From JAABTH01 sp964492615 (GTDB taxonomy: Bacteria > Bacillota > Dethiobacteria > DTU022), in assembly GCA_964492615.1 (NCBI GenBank), contig CAZBKZ010000005.1:1-64000 (forward strand): 64,000 bases of DNA, given 5' to 3'. Positions 25,625 to 34,619 of the stretch are shown in pieces. Both the position numbers and the translations under genes were made by a program. Each line of letters opens with the position of its first letter. The first letter of the stretch is position 1. A model generated the notes under the pieces. It searched no databases. It was not told the DNA's origin and saw only the letters and a list, made by a program, of their open reading frames with translations.

Positions 25625-26344
25625 ATGGAAGCCGGTTTTTCAAAAATTAAAGCAGAGAGCCTTAAAGAGCTTTTTGTTAAAGATATTGAGGCCAAAATTA
25701 TTTCGGGCCAGTTAAGACCTGGGGAGAAGCTGCCTCCCGAACGGGAATTGGCTGCAATGACAGGGGTCAGCAGAAGTATAGTTAATTCCGGCATTATTGA
25801 GCTGTCTTCAAAAGGGTTTGTCAGGGTTATCCCGAGGAGAGGCACCATAGTGGAGGATTATAAGAATGAAGGAACGTCTTCGATGCTTTCTTCAATCATG
25901 AATTACCACGAAGGAAAACTAAGCCTCAGGCTTTTTAATAATATGATGGATACCAGGCTGCTGATCGAAGTGGAGAGTGCAGGGCTTGCTGCGGAAAACC
26001 GGACGGAAGAAGACCTTATTGTTCTTCAGAGACTTTTAAATGCTGCGCAAGAAGATGATACTATTGAAAACCGGGTTAACTGTAACTATAACTTTCATCA
26101 CCGGGTTACTTTAGCGTCGGGTAACATGGTCTATGCCATGATATTTAAATCTTTTGAACCGGCCTGTAAAAACCTGATCCGCTATTATTTCCAGACAGGC
26201 GATTACCTTGAGCAATCCCTGTTGGCTCATGTAACCCTATTCGATGCGCTTAAAGAACAAAATAAAGAAAAGGCAAAACAAACTATGGAAGAAATATTGC
26301 TGGAAGGCAGAAATAAGCTGGCTCTCGTTGCAGTAACAGAATAA
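25625..26344 (+). CDS. FadR-subfamily GntR regulator
   Basis: 239 residues. The GntR winged helix (ISGQLRPGEKLPPERELAAM, then VSRSIVNSGIIELSSKGF) is followed by an all-helical FCD-type ligand domain (DTRLLIEVESAGLAA; metal-binding His pattern near FHHRV). ATG 25625 has GGAGG upstream. Its operator type (TGGT-N3-ACCA) is found at the promoter of the CrtI-like/ferredoxin-reductase operon, which it probably controls in response to that pathway's substrate. Confidence 0.88.
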   Translation: MEAGFSKIKAESLKELFVKDIEAKIISGQLRPGEKLPPERELAAMTGVSRSIVNSGIIELSSKGFVRVIPRRGTIVEDYKNEGTSSMLSSIMNYHEGKLSLRLFNNMMDTRLLIEVESAGLAAENRTEEDLIVLQRLLNAAQEDDTIENRVNCNYNFHHRVTLASGNMVYAMIFKSFEPACKNLIRYYFQTGDYLEQSLLAHVTLFDALKEQNKEKAKQTMEEILLEGRNKLALVAVTE

Positions 26345-26411
26345 CAATGGGCTGATGGCGATGGAATAATGGAATCCTGATCAAGCGTTTTTAATGTCTG
26401 TTTAGCGGGGG

Positions 26412-27341
26412 ATGAAGATGGAACCTGTATTAAAGGTAAAGGAACTGACCAAAAGCTTTGGAGATAAAACTGTGGTTGACAGGATCAGTTTTTCCGTTAC
26501 CCGGAGTGAGGTTATGGGTTTGCTGGGCCCTAACGGGGCCGGTAAAACTACAGCAATCCGTATGATCATGGGTATACTGTCGGCTGACCAGGGTGAGGTT
26601 GTTTTCAATTTGGATGGTAACAGCGGTAAAATTGATAAAACCGCAGTCGGTTACCTACCCGAAGAAAGAGGGTTATACGATGACGCGAATGTTTTGGATA
26701 ACCTGGTTTACCTTTCAGGGTTAAAAGGCAAATCAAGGTCTGAAGCGGCAAGAGAAGGTATGCTCTGGCTGGAAAGGCTGGAACTGACTGATTATGCCGG
26801 GCAAAAGCTTGAGAAATTATCAAAAGGCATGCAGCAAAAAGTTCAGTTCATTGCTTCTATCCTTCATAAACCCCGACTGGTTTTGTTCGATGAACCTTTT
26901 TCCGGCCTCGATCCGGTTAACCAGGATTTCATAAAAGAAATAATCCACGAGCTGCAGTCGGAAGGGATAACAGTATTGCTATCAGCGCACCAGATGAACC
27001 TGGTTGAAGAGTTGTGCGATAACATATTCCTGATTAACCACGGGCGTGAAATTCTTTCCGGTAGCTTGCGCGATATCAAGCAGAGCTACGGAGAAGACTT
27101 GGTTGAACTGCGTTTTAATCCTACTGAAGAAAGTTCTTTTATAGCAAAAATCCCGGGGATGCGGATTGTTAAAGAACAGCCGGGATACCTTTCCCTGCGC
27201 TATAGCGGAACCTGGAGCAAGAGAGATCTGCTGCAGCAGCTGAGCGGCAGCATTGAAATTGAAGAAATATCAGTAGAAAAGCCGCCACTGCATGAAATTT
27301 TCATCGAGACAGTGAGGGAAAGGGGTGATGCTGATGAATAG
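26412..27341 (+). CDS. ABC exporter ATPase (NatA-like)
   Basis: 309 residues: Walker A GPNGAGKTTA, signature LSKGMQQKVQ, Walker B LVLFDEPFSGLD, switch His in LLSAHQMN. The C-terminal extension (about 220-309) is that of the NatA/YhaQ group, DUF4162-like. It overlaps the permease gene that follows. These pairs export Na+ or drugs, or act on peptides; the substrate cannot be told. Confidence 0.88.
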   Translation: MKMEPVLKVKELTKSFGDKTVVDRISFSVTRSEVMGLLGPNGAGKTTAIRMIMGILSADQGEVVFNLDGNSGKIDKTAVGYLPEERGLYDDANVLDNLVYLSGLKGKSRSEAAREGMLWLERLELTDYAGQKLEKLSKGMQQKVQFIASILHKPRLVLFDEPFSGLDPVNQDFIKEIIHELQSEGITVLLSAHQMNLVEELCDNIFLINHGREILSGSLRDIKQSYGEDLVELRFNPTEESSFIAKIPGMRIVKEQPGYLSLRYSGTWSKRDLLQQLSGSIEIEEISVEKPPLHEIFIETVRERGDADE

Positions 27342-28533
27342 AAAGAACACCATGAAAGTAGCGAGTTGGGAATTTATTAAAAACCTGAAGAGCCCCACAT
27401 TTCTGATTCTTACTTTCATCTTTCCCCTGATCATGCTGGTTGCAGGCGGTATAGGGGCACTTGCGGGGATTACTTCTTCTCTTGAAGAGCAAAAGATTGC
27501 TGTGATTGATGAAACGGGGCAGCTTTTTGATATTCTGGAGTCCAATCTAGATTCCACTCCGGTCGAGGTAATCCTTATTTCAAGCGGGCAGCAGCAAGAG
27601 GCCAGGGAAGATGTAGCGGAAGGCCTATATAACGGCCTGCTCCACCTGACTGAAGAAAATTTGTCTGCCGGTTCAGTCAGCTATTACGTTAAGGATAGCC
27701 GCGATCAAAATACTGGCCATTTGTCAGGCGCTCTCCGTTCCGCTGCAATCACTTACCGCCTGGAAGCCCTGGGCCTATCCAGTGAAGAAATAGAAGAAGC
27801 AACAGCCGCTGTCAGTTTGCAAACTCTCTCCCTTGCCGGTGAAGAGGCATCGCTGGCTGCTCTTTTCATGCCTCTAGCCATTGGAATGCTCCTGATATTT
27901 TCGGTGATGTTTTCCGGGCAGGTTTTAATGTATGGTGTAATCAAAGAAAAGCGCAACCGCATAGTTGAAATACTACTCTCTTCCATTACTTCACTCGAAC
28001 TGCTGATGGGTAAATTGATCGGTTTTGCCGCTCTCGGCCTGCTTCAGATTTTGATCTGGTTGACAGTGGCTCTTTTAGTGGCGGGAAGCTTTTTTGACCT
28101 GCGCCAGCTTTCCCTGTCCCCGGCTGATCTGGTTCCTTCAGTGATGTTTTTTATCGGGGGCTACCTGTTGTTTTCCTCTCTTTTTGCTACCATGGGCGCT
28201 ACCATGAAGGACGCCGAGGGTGGCAGCCAGACCCAGGGCCTGGTAGTGCTGGTTCCAATGATTCCACTCTTTGCCTCGGGTGCTATTATAATAACTCCCA
28301 ATGCCGCCTGGGTTAAAATCTTGAGCTTTATCCCCATTTTTACCCCGGTGACCATGTTAATGCGCCTTGCAGCCACCACGGTACCCTGGTGGGAAATTAC
28401 CTTAACCTTTATTATATTACTTGTGGCAGTGGTGTTGTTCATCATTCTCGGGGCGCGCATATTCAGCAGAAGCATTCTGCAGTATGAACGAACCCTCTCT
28501 TTCATAGAGATCAGGCGCATGCTCAAAAAATAA
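27334..28533 (+). CDS. ABC-2 exporter permease (NatB-like)
   Basis: 399 residues. One N-terminal membrane helix, an external domain of about 150 residues, then five to six helices from about residue 175, as in NatB/ABC-2 permeases. I prefer ATG 27334 with GGGAAAGGGG upstream; 27325 and 27328 are possible. Its TAA stop (28531-28533) is the first three bases of the 225-bp repeat, so the repeat may have replaced the original 3' end. Confidence 0.85.
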   Translation: MNRKNTMKVASWEFIKNLKSPTFLILTFIFPLIMLVAGGIGALAGITSSLEEQKIAVIDETGQLFDILESNLDSTPVEVILISSGQQQEAREDVAEGLYNGLLHLTEENLSAGSVSYYVKDSRDQNTGHLSGALRSAAITYRLEALGLSSEEIEEATAAVSLQTLSLAGEEASLAALFMPLAIGMLLIFSVMFSGQVLMYGVIKEKRNRIVEILLSSITSLELLMGKLIGFAALGLLQILIWLTVALLVAGSFFDLRQLSLSPADLVPSVMFFIGGYLLFSSLFATMGATMKDAEGGSQTQGLVVLVPMIPLFASGAIIITPNAAWVKILSFIPIFTPVTMLMRLAATTVPWWEITLTFIILLVAVVLFIILGARIFSRSILQYERTLSFIEIRRMLKK

Positions 28534-28755
28534 GACAGGGGACGGTTCTCTGTCTTATTTCTTCACCCACCGATAACCGTCCCCGCAAGCAATTTAAGAC
28601 AGGGGACGGTTCTCTGTCTTATGCTCATCGCTCCCCGGAAACCAACCTTTTCCCAAACTGTGAAGCAGTGAATGTCCTCTAATCAGTTTAGTTTAATGAA
28701 CTTTCTAATCAGCCGGTTGACAATTATATGAGACAGAGAACCGTCCCCTGTCTTA
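28531..28755 (+). repeat. 225-bp repeat element, left copy
   Basis: This element has three copies of a 27-base motif: direct at 28531-28557 and 28595-28621, inverted at 28729-28755. Each begins TAAGACAG and ends CTGTCTTA, with GGGGACGGTTCT in the middle (its complement in the inverted copy). The ends therefore form terminal inverted repeats. A near-identical element in the same orientation lies at 41517-41742. It has no coding capacity; it looks like a MITE or a REP-type element moved by a transposase elsewhere. Confidence 0.85.
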
Positions 28756-28865
28756 TTTTTGCGGAAGGATAGAGGCAGTTTCTGTCGAAGCAGTAGGGTA
28801 GTTTTTAGTATGATGTATAATAGGCGTTGATTGGTCATTAATTCATTAAAAAAGGAGTAATACAG

Positions 28866-29618
28866 GTGCAACTGTCTAACCGATCCCCCGTTAGTTTATA
28901 TGTTCAGCTAAAAGATATGCTCGCTCAGGAGATAAGGGAGCAGAAACTAAAACCACACGATCAAATACCTTCTGAGAGGGAGCTCTGTGAAAAATACAGC
29001 TTAAGCAGGACAACGGTTCGCCAGGGTATTTCGCTTGCCATTAGTGAGGGGTTGCTTTACCGGATTCAGGGTAAGGGAACTTTTGTAGCAGAAGCAAAAA
29101 TTGATCAGGGATTGGTTAGGCTGACCGGTTTTGAGGAAACTGTGCTTGGAAGGGGCTTAACGCCTTCGATGAAAGTGCTGGAAGCTCAACTAATCACAGC
29201 AGATGTTCAGGTGACAACACTATTGGGCCTGTCGCTCGGGGTGGATATTGCCAGTTTTAAACTTCTGGGAATAGCCAACAAAACTCCACTTGTTCTTTTT
29301 AACTACTACCTTCCTGCTGAACTTGGTCAGGAAGCGATAAGACTGCTCAGCAACTATGAATCGCAGCATGGATGGTTTTCTTTTACCCGTTATTACCGGG
29401 AAAGTAAAAATATTGATCTCGGTGTAGCACAGCAGACATTTGAAGCAGTTGTAGCGAAACCTGATCAGGCGGAATTAATGGAACTCGAACAAGGCAGCGC
29501 TTTGTTTAAAGTCACTTCCATTATATATACACGACAGAGTAAACCTATTGAATTGCGGCATGCATATTACCGTGGTGATAGATATAAATTCAATATCAGC
29601 CGGGACGTAATTAGTTAA
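28866..29618 (+). CDS. HutC-subfamily GntR regulator (UTRA domain)
   Basis: 250 residues, GTG start behind AAAGGAG. Winged helix (QKLKPHDQIPSERELCEKYS, then SRTTVRQGISLAISEGLLYR, then GKGTFVAE) followed by a UTRA ligand domain (about 85-245, with ELMELEQGSALFKVTSIIYT and IELRHAYYRGDRYKF). It is the first gene after the left repeat and is read toward the ABC importer. It probably senses the imported compound or its product. Confidence 0.9.
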   Translation: MQLSNRSPVSLYVQLKDMLAQEIREQKLKPHDQIPSERELCEKYSLSRTTVRQGISLAISEGLLYRIQGKGTFVAEAKIDQGLVRLTGFEETVLGRGLTPSMKVLEAQLITADVQVTTLLGLSLGVDIASFKLLGIANKTPLVLFNYYLPAELGQEAIRLLSNYESQHGWFSFTRYYRESKNIDLGVAQQTFEAVVAKPDQAELMELEQGSALFKVTSIIYTRQSKPIELRHAYYRGDRYKFNISRDVIS

Positions 29619-29934
29619 ATAAAAAAAATAAATTAATTTATCAGATAAGAAGGAATCTTCATATAAGGCGTCGAATAAAAAAATGCGGCTCCTATTGTGG
29701 AGATTTGTAGTTTATATTAAGTAATAATTTCTGTAATCATCAAAACTCTTTTTTTTCCCTACATCTGGTCATAACATGATACTATCACCTACCGAAGCAC
29801 TTGATTTAATAGCGCTGATCTAAATATTCTATTTAGTTCAAGGTTATATTTATTTTATTTTTTGGAGGTGATTTTTGGAGATTTAGTGTTTTACAGAATT
29901 GAAAATGAGTAATCAGATCTGGGAGGGGATTTAT
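29619..29934 (+). promoter_or_regulatory. Control region of the opine/peptide operon
   Basis: This 316-base stretch has no convincing gene. A possible promoter is TTGATT (29801-29806), 18 bases, TATTCT (29825-29830). The inverted repeat TGATA-C-TATCA (29777-29787) lies just upstream and could bind the GntR regulator. Two GGAGG-like sites (about 29862-29880) are not followed by a clear short frame. Confidence 0.4.
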
Positions 29935-31527
29935 TTGAAAAGGGAAGCTTGGTTGTTAGTCTCTGTATTTTTGATTTTAGTAATGGGTTTATGTCTGCTA
30001 AGCGGGTGTGGACCTACAGATACTACCCCGGAGCCGGTTGCCGAGGACGAAGAAGATGAAGTAGTAGTCGATGATGATTATACAATAGTAGTGGGGCTAT
30101 CTCAAACTATACTGACCTTAGATCCGGCAAATCACCGAGACCGGGTAACCGAAACAGTGATTAGAAATATATATGATGGCCTGGTAACTCGTAAGCCTGA
30201 TGGAACAGTAGTTGCAGAAATAGCAGAATCCTGGGACAATCCCGAACCGACAATCTGGGAGTTTAAAATCCGTGACGGAGTTAAGTTCCATGATGGTTCA
30301 GATTTAACTGTAGAAGATGTAAAGTTCACTTTTGACAGGGTTATTCAGGAAGAAGCAATGGAAGGAGAAACTTCACCCAGGAAGGGTTTACTGGGCCCGC
30401 TGACTGAAGTGGAGATAGTTAGTGAGGATACAGTCCGTTTTATCCTGGAGGAACCATGGCCAATTTTGCTGGCTATGCTGCCTCACCAGCAAATTGTATC
30501 GAAGGCTTACCTGGAAGCTGTTGGTTCAGATATTGCCACTAAGCCTATGGGTACAGGTCCGTTTAAGTTTGTCGAAGGGTCAATAGATGATCGTATTGTG
30601 CTCGAAAGGTTTGATGATTATTATGGTGGTTCACCTGATATTCCTCCTGTTGGGCCGGCCCCAGCTGCAAGGGTAATTTTTGAGTTCATGCCTGAAGTAT
30701 CAACCAGGATCGCCGCTATTCAGGGTGGTGATGTGCATATAATTCACAATATACCTCCCGATATGGTCGGAACGCTGGATGCAGATCCGAATGTTAACGT
30801 TAAAATGGTCGACGGAACACGTATGCACATGTTCGAAATGAATGTCACCATGGCTCCTTTCAATGATGTAAGAGTAAGGCAGGCAATTAACTATGCTATT
30901 GACATTGATGCAATTGTCGATAGCGTTCTTCTTGGTTACGCTACTTCAGTTGCCGGTCCGCTGCTGCCGCACGGGTTTGCTGTAAACCCGGCTATACAAC
31001 CTTATGGGTATGATCCGGATAAAGCTATTGAGCTGCTAAGCGAAGCAGGATATGGGGACGGGTTTGAACTGGTAATTGATACGGAGGACGACCTTAAGGA
31101 TGTTGCTTATGCTGCGGCCAGTATGCTTAATGGAGTGGGAATAGAAGCCTCTGTTCGCATTTGGGACTGGGGTGTGCTCCGCGATCAACTGATTGCTGGA
31201 GAGAGAATGATGGTTTTAGGTAACTGGGGCAATTCAACCCTCGACCCAAGTGACTTACTGGTTCCCAAGCTAAGAAGTAATGACCGGGGTAATTATTCAT
31301 TGTATGCCAACCCTGAGTTAGATGAACTGTTGGATGCTGCTGAGATTGCTGTTGAGCGGGATGAACGGGCTGCTCTTTACTATCAGGCGCAGGAGATTAT
31401 TTACAATGATGCACCCTGGGTTTTTGGTTATGTCAGGCAAGAAATTGAAGCTTGCAGGGCTAATGTAGTTAATTTTGAACCGAGCACAGACAGCAGAATT
31501 AACCTGCATCGGGTAGCCCTTGAATAA
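29935..31527 (+). CDS. Solute-binding lipoprotein, family 5 (DppA/OppA-like)
   Basis: 530 residues from TTG 29935, which has GGGAGGGG six bases before it. The signal peptide ends in the lipobox LLSGC, followed by an acidic linker. The family-5 layout is clear: TLDPANHRDRVTETV, NIYDGLVTRKPDG, VKFHDGSDLTVEDVKFTF, AINYAIDIDAIV. It delivers peptides, opines or other amino-acid derivatives to the permeases that follow. The next gene is separated by a strong hairpin. Confidence 0.93.
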   Translation: MKREAWLLVSVFLILVMGLCLLSGCGPTDTTPEPVAEDEEDEVVVDDDYTIVVGLSQTILTLDPANHRDRVTETVIRNIYDGLVTRKPDGTVVAEIAESWDNPEPTIWEFKIRDGVKFHDGSDLTVEDVKFTFDRVIQEEAMEGETSPRKGLLGPLTEVEIVSEDTVRFILEEPWPILLAMLPHQQIVSKAYLEAVGSDIATKPMGTGPFKFVEGSIDDRIVLERFDDYYGGSPDIPPVGPAPAARVIFEFMPEVSTRIAAIQGGDVHIIHNIPPDMVGTLDADPNVNVKMVDGTRMHMFEMNVTMAPFNDVRVRQAINYAIDIDAIVDSVLLGYATSVAGPLLPHGFAVNPAIQPYGYDPDKAIELLSEAGYGDGFELVIDTEDDLKDVAYAAASMLNGVGIEASVRIWDWGVLRDQLIAGERMMVLGNWGNSTLDPSDLLVPKLRSNDRGNYSLYANPELDELLDAAEIAVERDERAALYYQAQEIIYNDAPWVFGYVRQEIEACRANVVNFEPSTDSRINLHRVALE

Positions 31528-31541
31528 CAGAACATTATGAT

Positions 31542-31580
31542 ATCGGTTTGCTGCGGGAGTTCTTCCTGCAGCAAACCGAT
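31542..31580 (+). terminator. Intercistronic hairpin after the binding-protein gene
   Basis: ATCGGTTTGCTGC (31542-31554) pairs with GCAGCAAACCGAT (31568-31580), with further pairs inside. It is followed by TTGAATTATTT. It probably gives partial termination or protects the 3' end, so that the binding protein is made in excess over the permeases. Confidence 0.7.
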
Positions 31581-31612
31581 TGAATTATTTACCTCGTAGG
31601 GATGGTGAATGA

Positions 31613-32623
31613 ATGCAATTAACAAAAATTATTGAGCGAATTCTTATTGCCATACCGGTTATTCTCGGAATAGGGATTATCATCTTTTTAATTATGAGAC
31701 TTACTCCCGGAGATCCCGTCGATATAATGATGGGTCAGGCCGGGCACGTCTCAGAGCGTGAAGTAGAATTGCTTCGTGATCAATGGCATTTGGATGAATC
31801 AATAATTGTTCAGCTCGGGCATTTCCTGAAAGATTTATTCAGGGGAGATCTTGGTATGTCCTTTACCAGGGGGCGCCCCGTTCTAGAGCTAATCAGGGAA
31901 ACCCTTCCGGCTACAATTGAACTGGCTGTTTTCGGGGCTTTCTTTGCACTGCTGATTGCTATACCAATTGGAGTAATTTCTGCAGTTAAGCAAAACAGTC
32001 TGATCGATAAAGTTAGCATGGCCGGTGCTTTTTTTGGCATATGTATGCCAATATTTTGGCTTGGTATTATCCTTATCATTATTTTTTCAATTAATCTCAA
32101 TTGGCTGCCGACCTATGGAAGAATAGATTACGGTGCAAAATTACATACTTTAACGGGGTTTTATATCCTGGATTCAATTTTAACCGGTAACTGGGCAGCG
32201 CTAAAAAGTGCTATAAGGCACCTGATTATGCCTTCTATTACCCTTGGTTTACCGATGGCCGCAATAGTGGCCAGGGTTATGCGATCAAGCATGCTGGAAG
32301 TGCTTCGCAACGACTATGTTGTGATGGCAAGAGCAAAAGGGCTAGGAGAATATGCAGTTATTGTTAAACATGCCATGCGAAATGCCATGATTCCGACAGT
32401 TACAGTAATCGGCCTCGAGGTTGGTATGCTTTTGGGGGGGAATATGATTGTTGAAACTGTATTTAGCTGGCCCGGGTTAGGCAGACTGGTTGTGAGCTCA
32501 ATATTTGTCAGGGATTATCCCCTTGTTCAGGGTGTAGTCATGGTTTATGCTTTTACTTTTGTTTTTGCAAACCTGATAGTTGATATATTATACACCTATA
32601 TCAACCCGAAAATATCAATCTGA
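31613..32623 (+). CDS. ABC permease, DppB/OppB family
   Basis: 336 residues with six membrane helices, starting with a long N-terminal helix and the family segment MRLTPGDPVDIMMG. The EAA loop that contacts the ATPase is VMARAKGLGEYAVIVKHAMR. It ends in TYINPKISI, like DppB (which ends near NPKI/DPRI). Confidence 0.94.
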   Translation: MQLTKIIERILIAIPVILGIGIIIFLIMRLTPGDPVDIMMGQAGHVSEREVELLRDQWHLDESIIVQLGHFLKDLFRGDLGMSFTRGRPVLELIRETLPATIELAVFGAFFALLIAIPIGVISAVKQNSLIDKVSMAGAFFGICMPIFWLGIILIIIFSINLNWLPTYGRIDYGAKLHTLTGFYILDSILTGNWAALKSAIRHLIMPSITLGLPMAAIVARVMRSSMLEVLRNDYVVMARAKGLGEYAVIVKHAMRNAMIPTVTVIGLEVGMLLGGNMIVETVFSWPGLGRLVVSSIFVRDYPLVQGVVMVYAFTFVFANLIVDILYTYINPKISI

Positions 32624-32664
32624 TATGAGGGTTGATATCTTTTTGAACTGATTGGAGGGTTATA

Positions 32665-33603
32665 ATGAGCCAGCTTCTGCCGGTTGATCCTGAAAAAATG
32701 GTTCTAAAAGATTACTATTTAACCCGTTTACGCTTAACCGGGAAAAACGCAGTCACATTTTTGCATAAGCTGAGTAAAAATCCTTCGGCGATGATAGGGT
32801 TAATAATCCTGTTGTTTTTTGTTTTTCTGGCTGTGGCTGGGCCTGCGTTAGCACCTCGTGATCCGATGGAGGTAAACCTGCTCGACAGGTTAAAACCACC
32901 ATCCTGGGTGGAAGGTGGCAGTGCGGAATATCTGCTGGGCACAGACCAACTTGGGATGGATCTCTTTTCACGCATTGTTGCCGGCACCAGGATTTCCTTA
33001 ATGATCGGTATTTTAACCGTTAGCATTTCCATTGTTATCGGTACTGTCCTCGGTTTGCTGGCCGGTTATTACCGGGGTGTGCTTGACAGTATTTTAGCCC
33101 GTTTTGCAGATCTACTGCTCTCTTTTCCCTGGTTAATCTTTGCTATTTTTACCATGGCCGTCATCGGTCCCGGCTTTTACAACCTTGTTTTTGCGCTCAC
33201 CTTTAAGGGCTGGGTCGGTTTTTTCCGCCTGGTCAGGGGTGAAGTGCTATCAGAGAAAACCAAGGAATACGTTGATGCAGCAAGGGCATTGGGGCAAAAC
33301 AATTTAAAAATAATGATGCGGGAAATCATGCCTAACATTCTTAATTCAATTCTGGTCCTGGGAACCCTGCGCATGGGCTTCATGATTATTATGGAGGCAT
33401 CCCTGAGTTTTCTGGGGCTGGGAATTCAATATCCGGAACCAGCCTGGGGCTCAATGGTTAACATAGGCAGAGATTATATGTTAAGCGCCTGGTGGATTTC
33501 CACGTTTTCCGGTATAGCTATCCTCGTTCTGGTCCTGGCCGTTAACATGCTGGGAGAGGGCTTGCGTGATATTCTTGATCCCCGTTTAAGGCGTATTGAA
33601 TAA
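32665..33603 (+). CDS. ABC permease, DppC/OppC family
   Basis: 312 residues; OppC_N segment first (KLSKNPSAMIGLIILLFFV), then LLGTDQLGMDLFSRIVAGTR, and the EAA loop YVDAARALGQNNLKIMMREI. The protein ends GLRDILDPRLRRIE as the family does. GGAGGG precedes ATG 32665. Confidence 0.95.
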   Translation: MSQLLPVDPEKMVLKDYYLTRLRLTGKNAVTFLHKLSKNPSAMIGLIILLFFVFLAVAGPALAPRDPMEVNLLDRLKPPSWVEGGSAEYLLGTDQLGMDLFSRIVAGTRISLMIGILTVSISIVIGTVLGLLAGYYRGVLDSILARFADLLLSFPWLIFAIFTMAVIGPGFYNLVFALTFKGWVGFFRLVRGEVLSEKTKEYVDAARALGQNNLKIMMREIMPNILNSILVLGTLRMGFMIIMEASLSFLGLGIQYPEPAWGSMVNIGRDYMLSAWWISTFSGIAILVLVLAVNMLGEGLRDILDPRLRRIE

Positions 33604-33617
33604 GAGGAGGAAGGATT

Positions 33618-34619
33618 TTGCTCTTAGAAGTGAAAAAACTGTATACCCAGTTTCAGACATCAAAAGGATCAGTAAAAGCTGTAGAAGATGTCAGTTTCCA
33701 ACTTGGCCAGGGTGAAATTATGGGTTTGGTTGGAGAATCCGGCTGCGGTAAAAGCATGACACTGCTTTCATTATTGCGTTTGGTTCCAACTCCGGGAGAA
33801 ATAGTATCTGGACGGATTTTATACCAGGGGGAAGATTTATTAAAGAAAAGCCGCAGAGAAATGACTGCCTTAAGAGGAAAAGACCTGGCAATGATATTTC
33901 AGGATCCAATGACTTCCCTGAATCCTGTGTTTAAAGTAGGGGAGCAGATACGCGAGTCGCTAGAAATTCACGGTTATTTTCGTAGCAGCAGGAAAGCTGG
34001 TCAGAAAAGAATTAAAGCTGAGAAGGAACGCGTGATTGAGCTTATGGAAGAGGTCGGAATACCATCACCGATGGATCGTTATTATGAGTATCCTCATCAG
34101 TTCAGTGGAGGAATGCAGCAGAGAGCAGTAATTGCAATAGCCTTATCCTGTGAGCCAAAGATACTACTGGCAGATGAACCGACAACAGCTCTGGATGTAA
34201 CAATCCAGGCTCAAATATTAAATGTGATGGAACGCATTAATAAATCACATGGTATGGCAATTATAATGGTTACTCATGATTTGGGTGTTGCGGCAGAATT
34301 TTGTCAGCGTATTGCTGTAATGTATGCCGGACAGATTATTGAACAGGGTCTGACCGATGATGTGATAGAAAATCCTTTACACCCCTACACTCGTGGGCTT
34401 TTAAACTCGATACCGCATATAGTTCCAAACAAACCCAGGTTAAGGCCTATCCGCGGCACTGTTCCCAGCTTGCTTAACCTTCCCCCCGGGTGTCATTTTC
34501 TCCCTCGCTGTGATGAGGCTGTGGCAGAATGTAAAGAACCGCAATTCATGCGTAACATTGGCAGCAATAGAATAGTACGCTGTGTAAAATATGATCACTG
34601 CCGGGAGGAGGGTAATTAA
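33618..34619 (+). CDS. ABC ATPase, DppD/OppD family
   Basis: 333 residues, TTG start behind GAGGAGG. Walker A GESGCGKSM, signature FSGGMQQRAVIA, Walker B ILLADEPTTALD, His switch VTHDLG. The C-terminal oligopeptide extension carries the Cys set (GCHFLPRCDEAVAEC, then RCVKYDHC) that binds a 4Fe-4S cluster in DppD. Its last base is the first of the next gene. Confidence 0.94.
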   Translation: MLLEVKKLYTQFQTSKGSVKAVEDVSFQLGQGEIMGLVGESGCGKSMTLLSLLRLVPTPGEIVSGRILYQGEDLLKKSRREMTALRGKDLAMIFQDPMTSLNPVFKVGEQIRESLEIHGYFRSSRKAGQKRIKAEKERVIELMEEVGIPSPMDRYYEYPHQFSGGMQQRAVIAIALSCEPKILLADEPTTALDVTIQAQILNVMERINKSHGMAIIMVTHDLGVAAEFCQRIAVMYAGQIIEQGLTDDVIENPLHPYTRGLLNSIPHIVPNKPRLRPIRGTVPSLLNLPPGCHFLPRCDEAVAECKEPQFMRNIGSNRIVRCVKYDHCREEGN

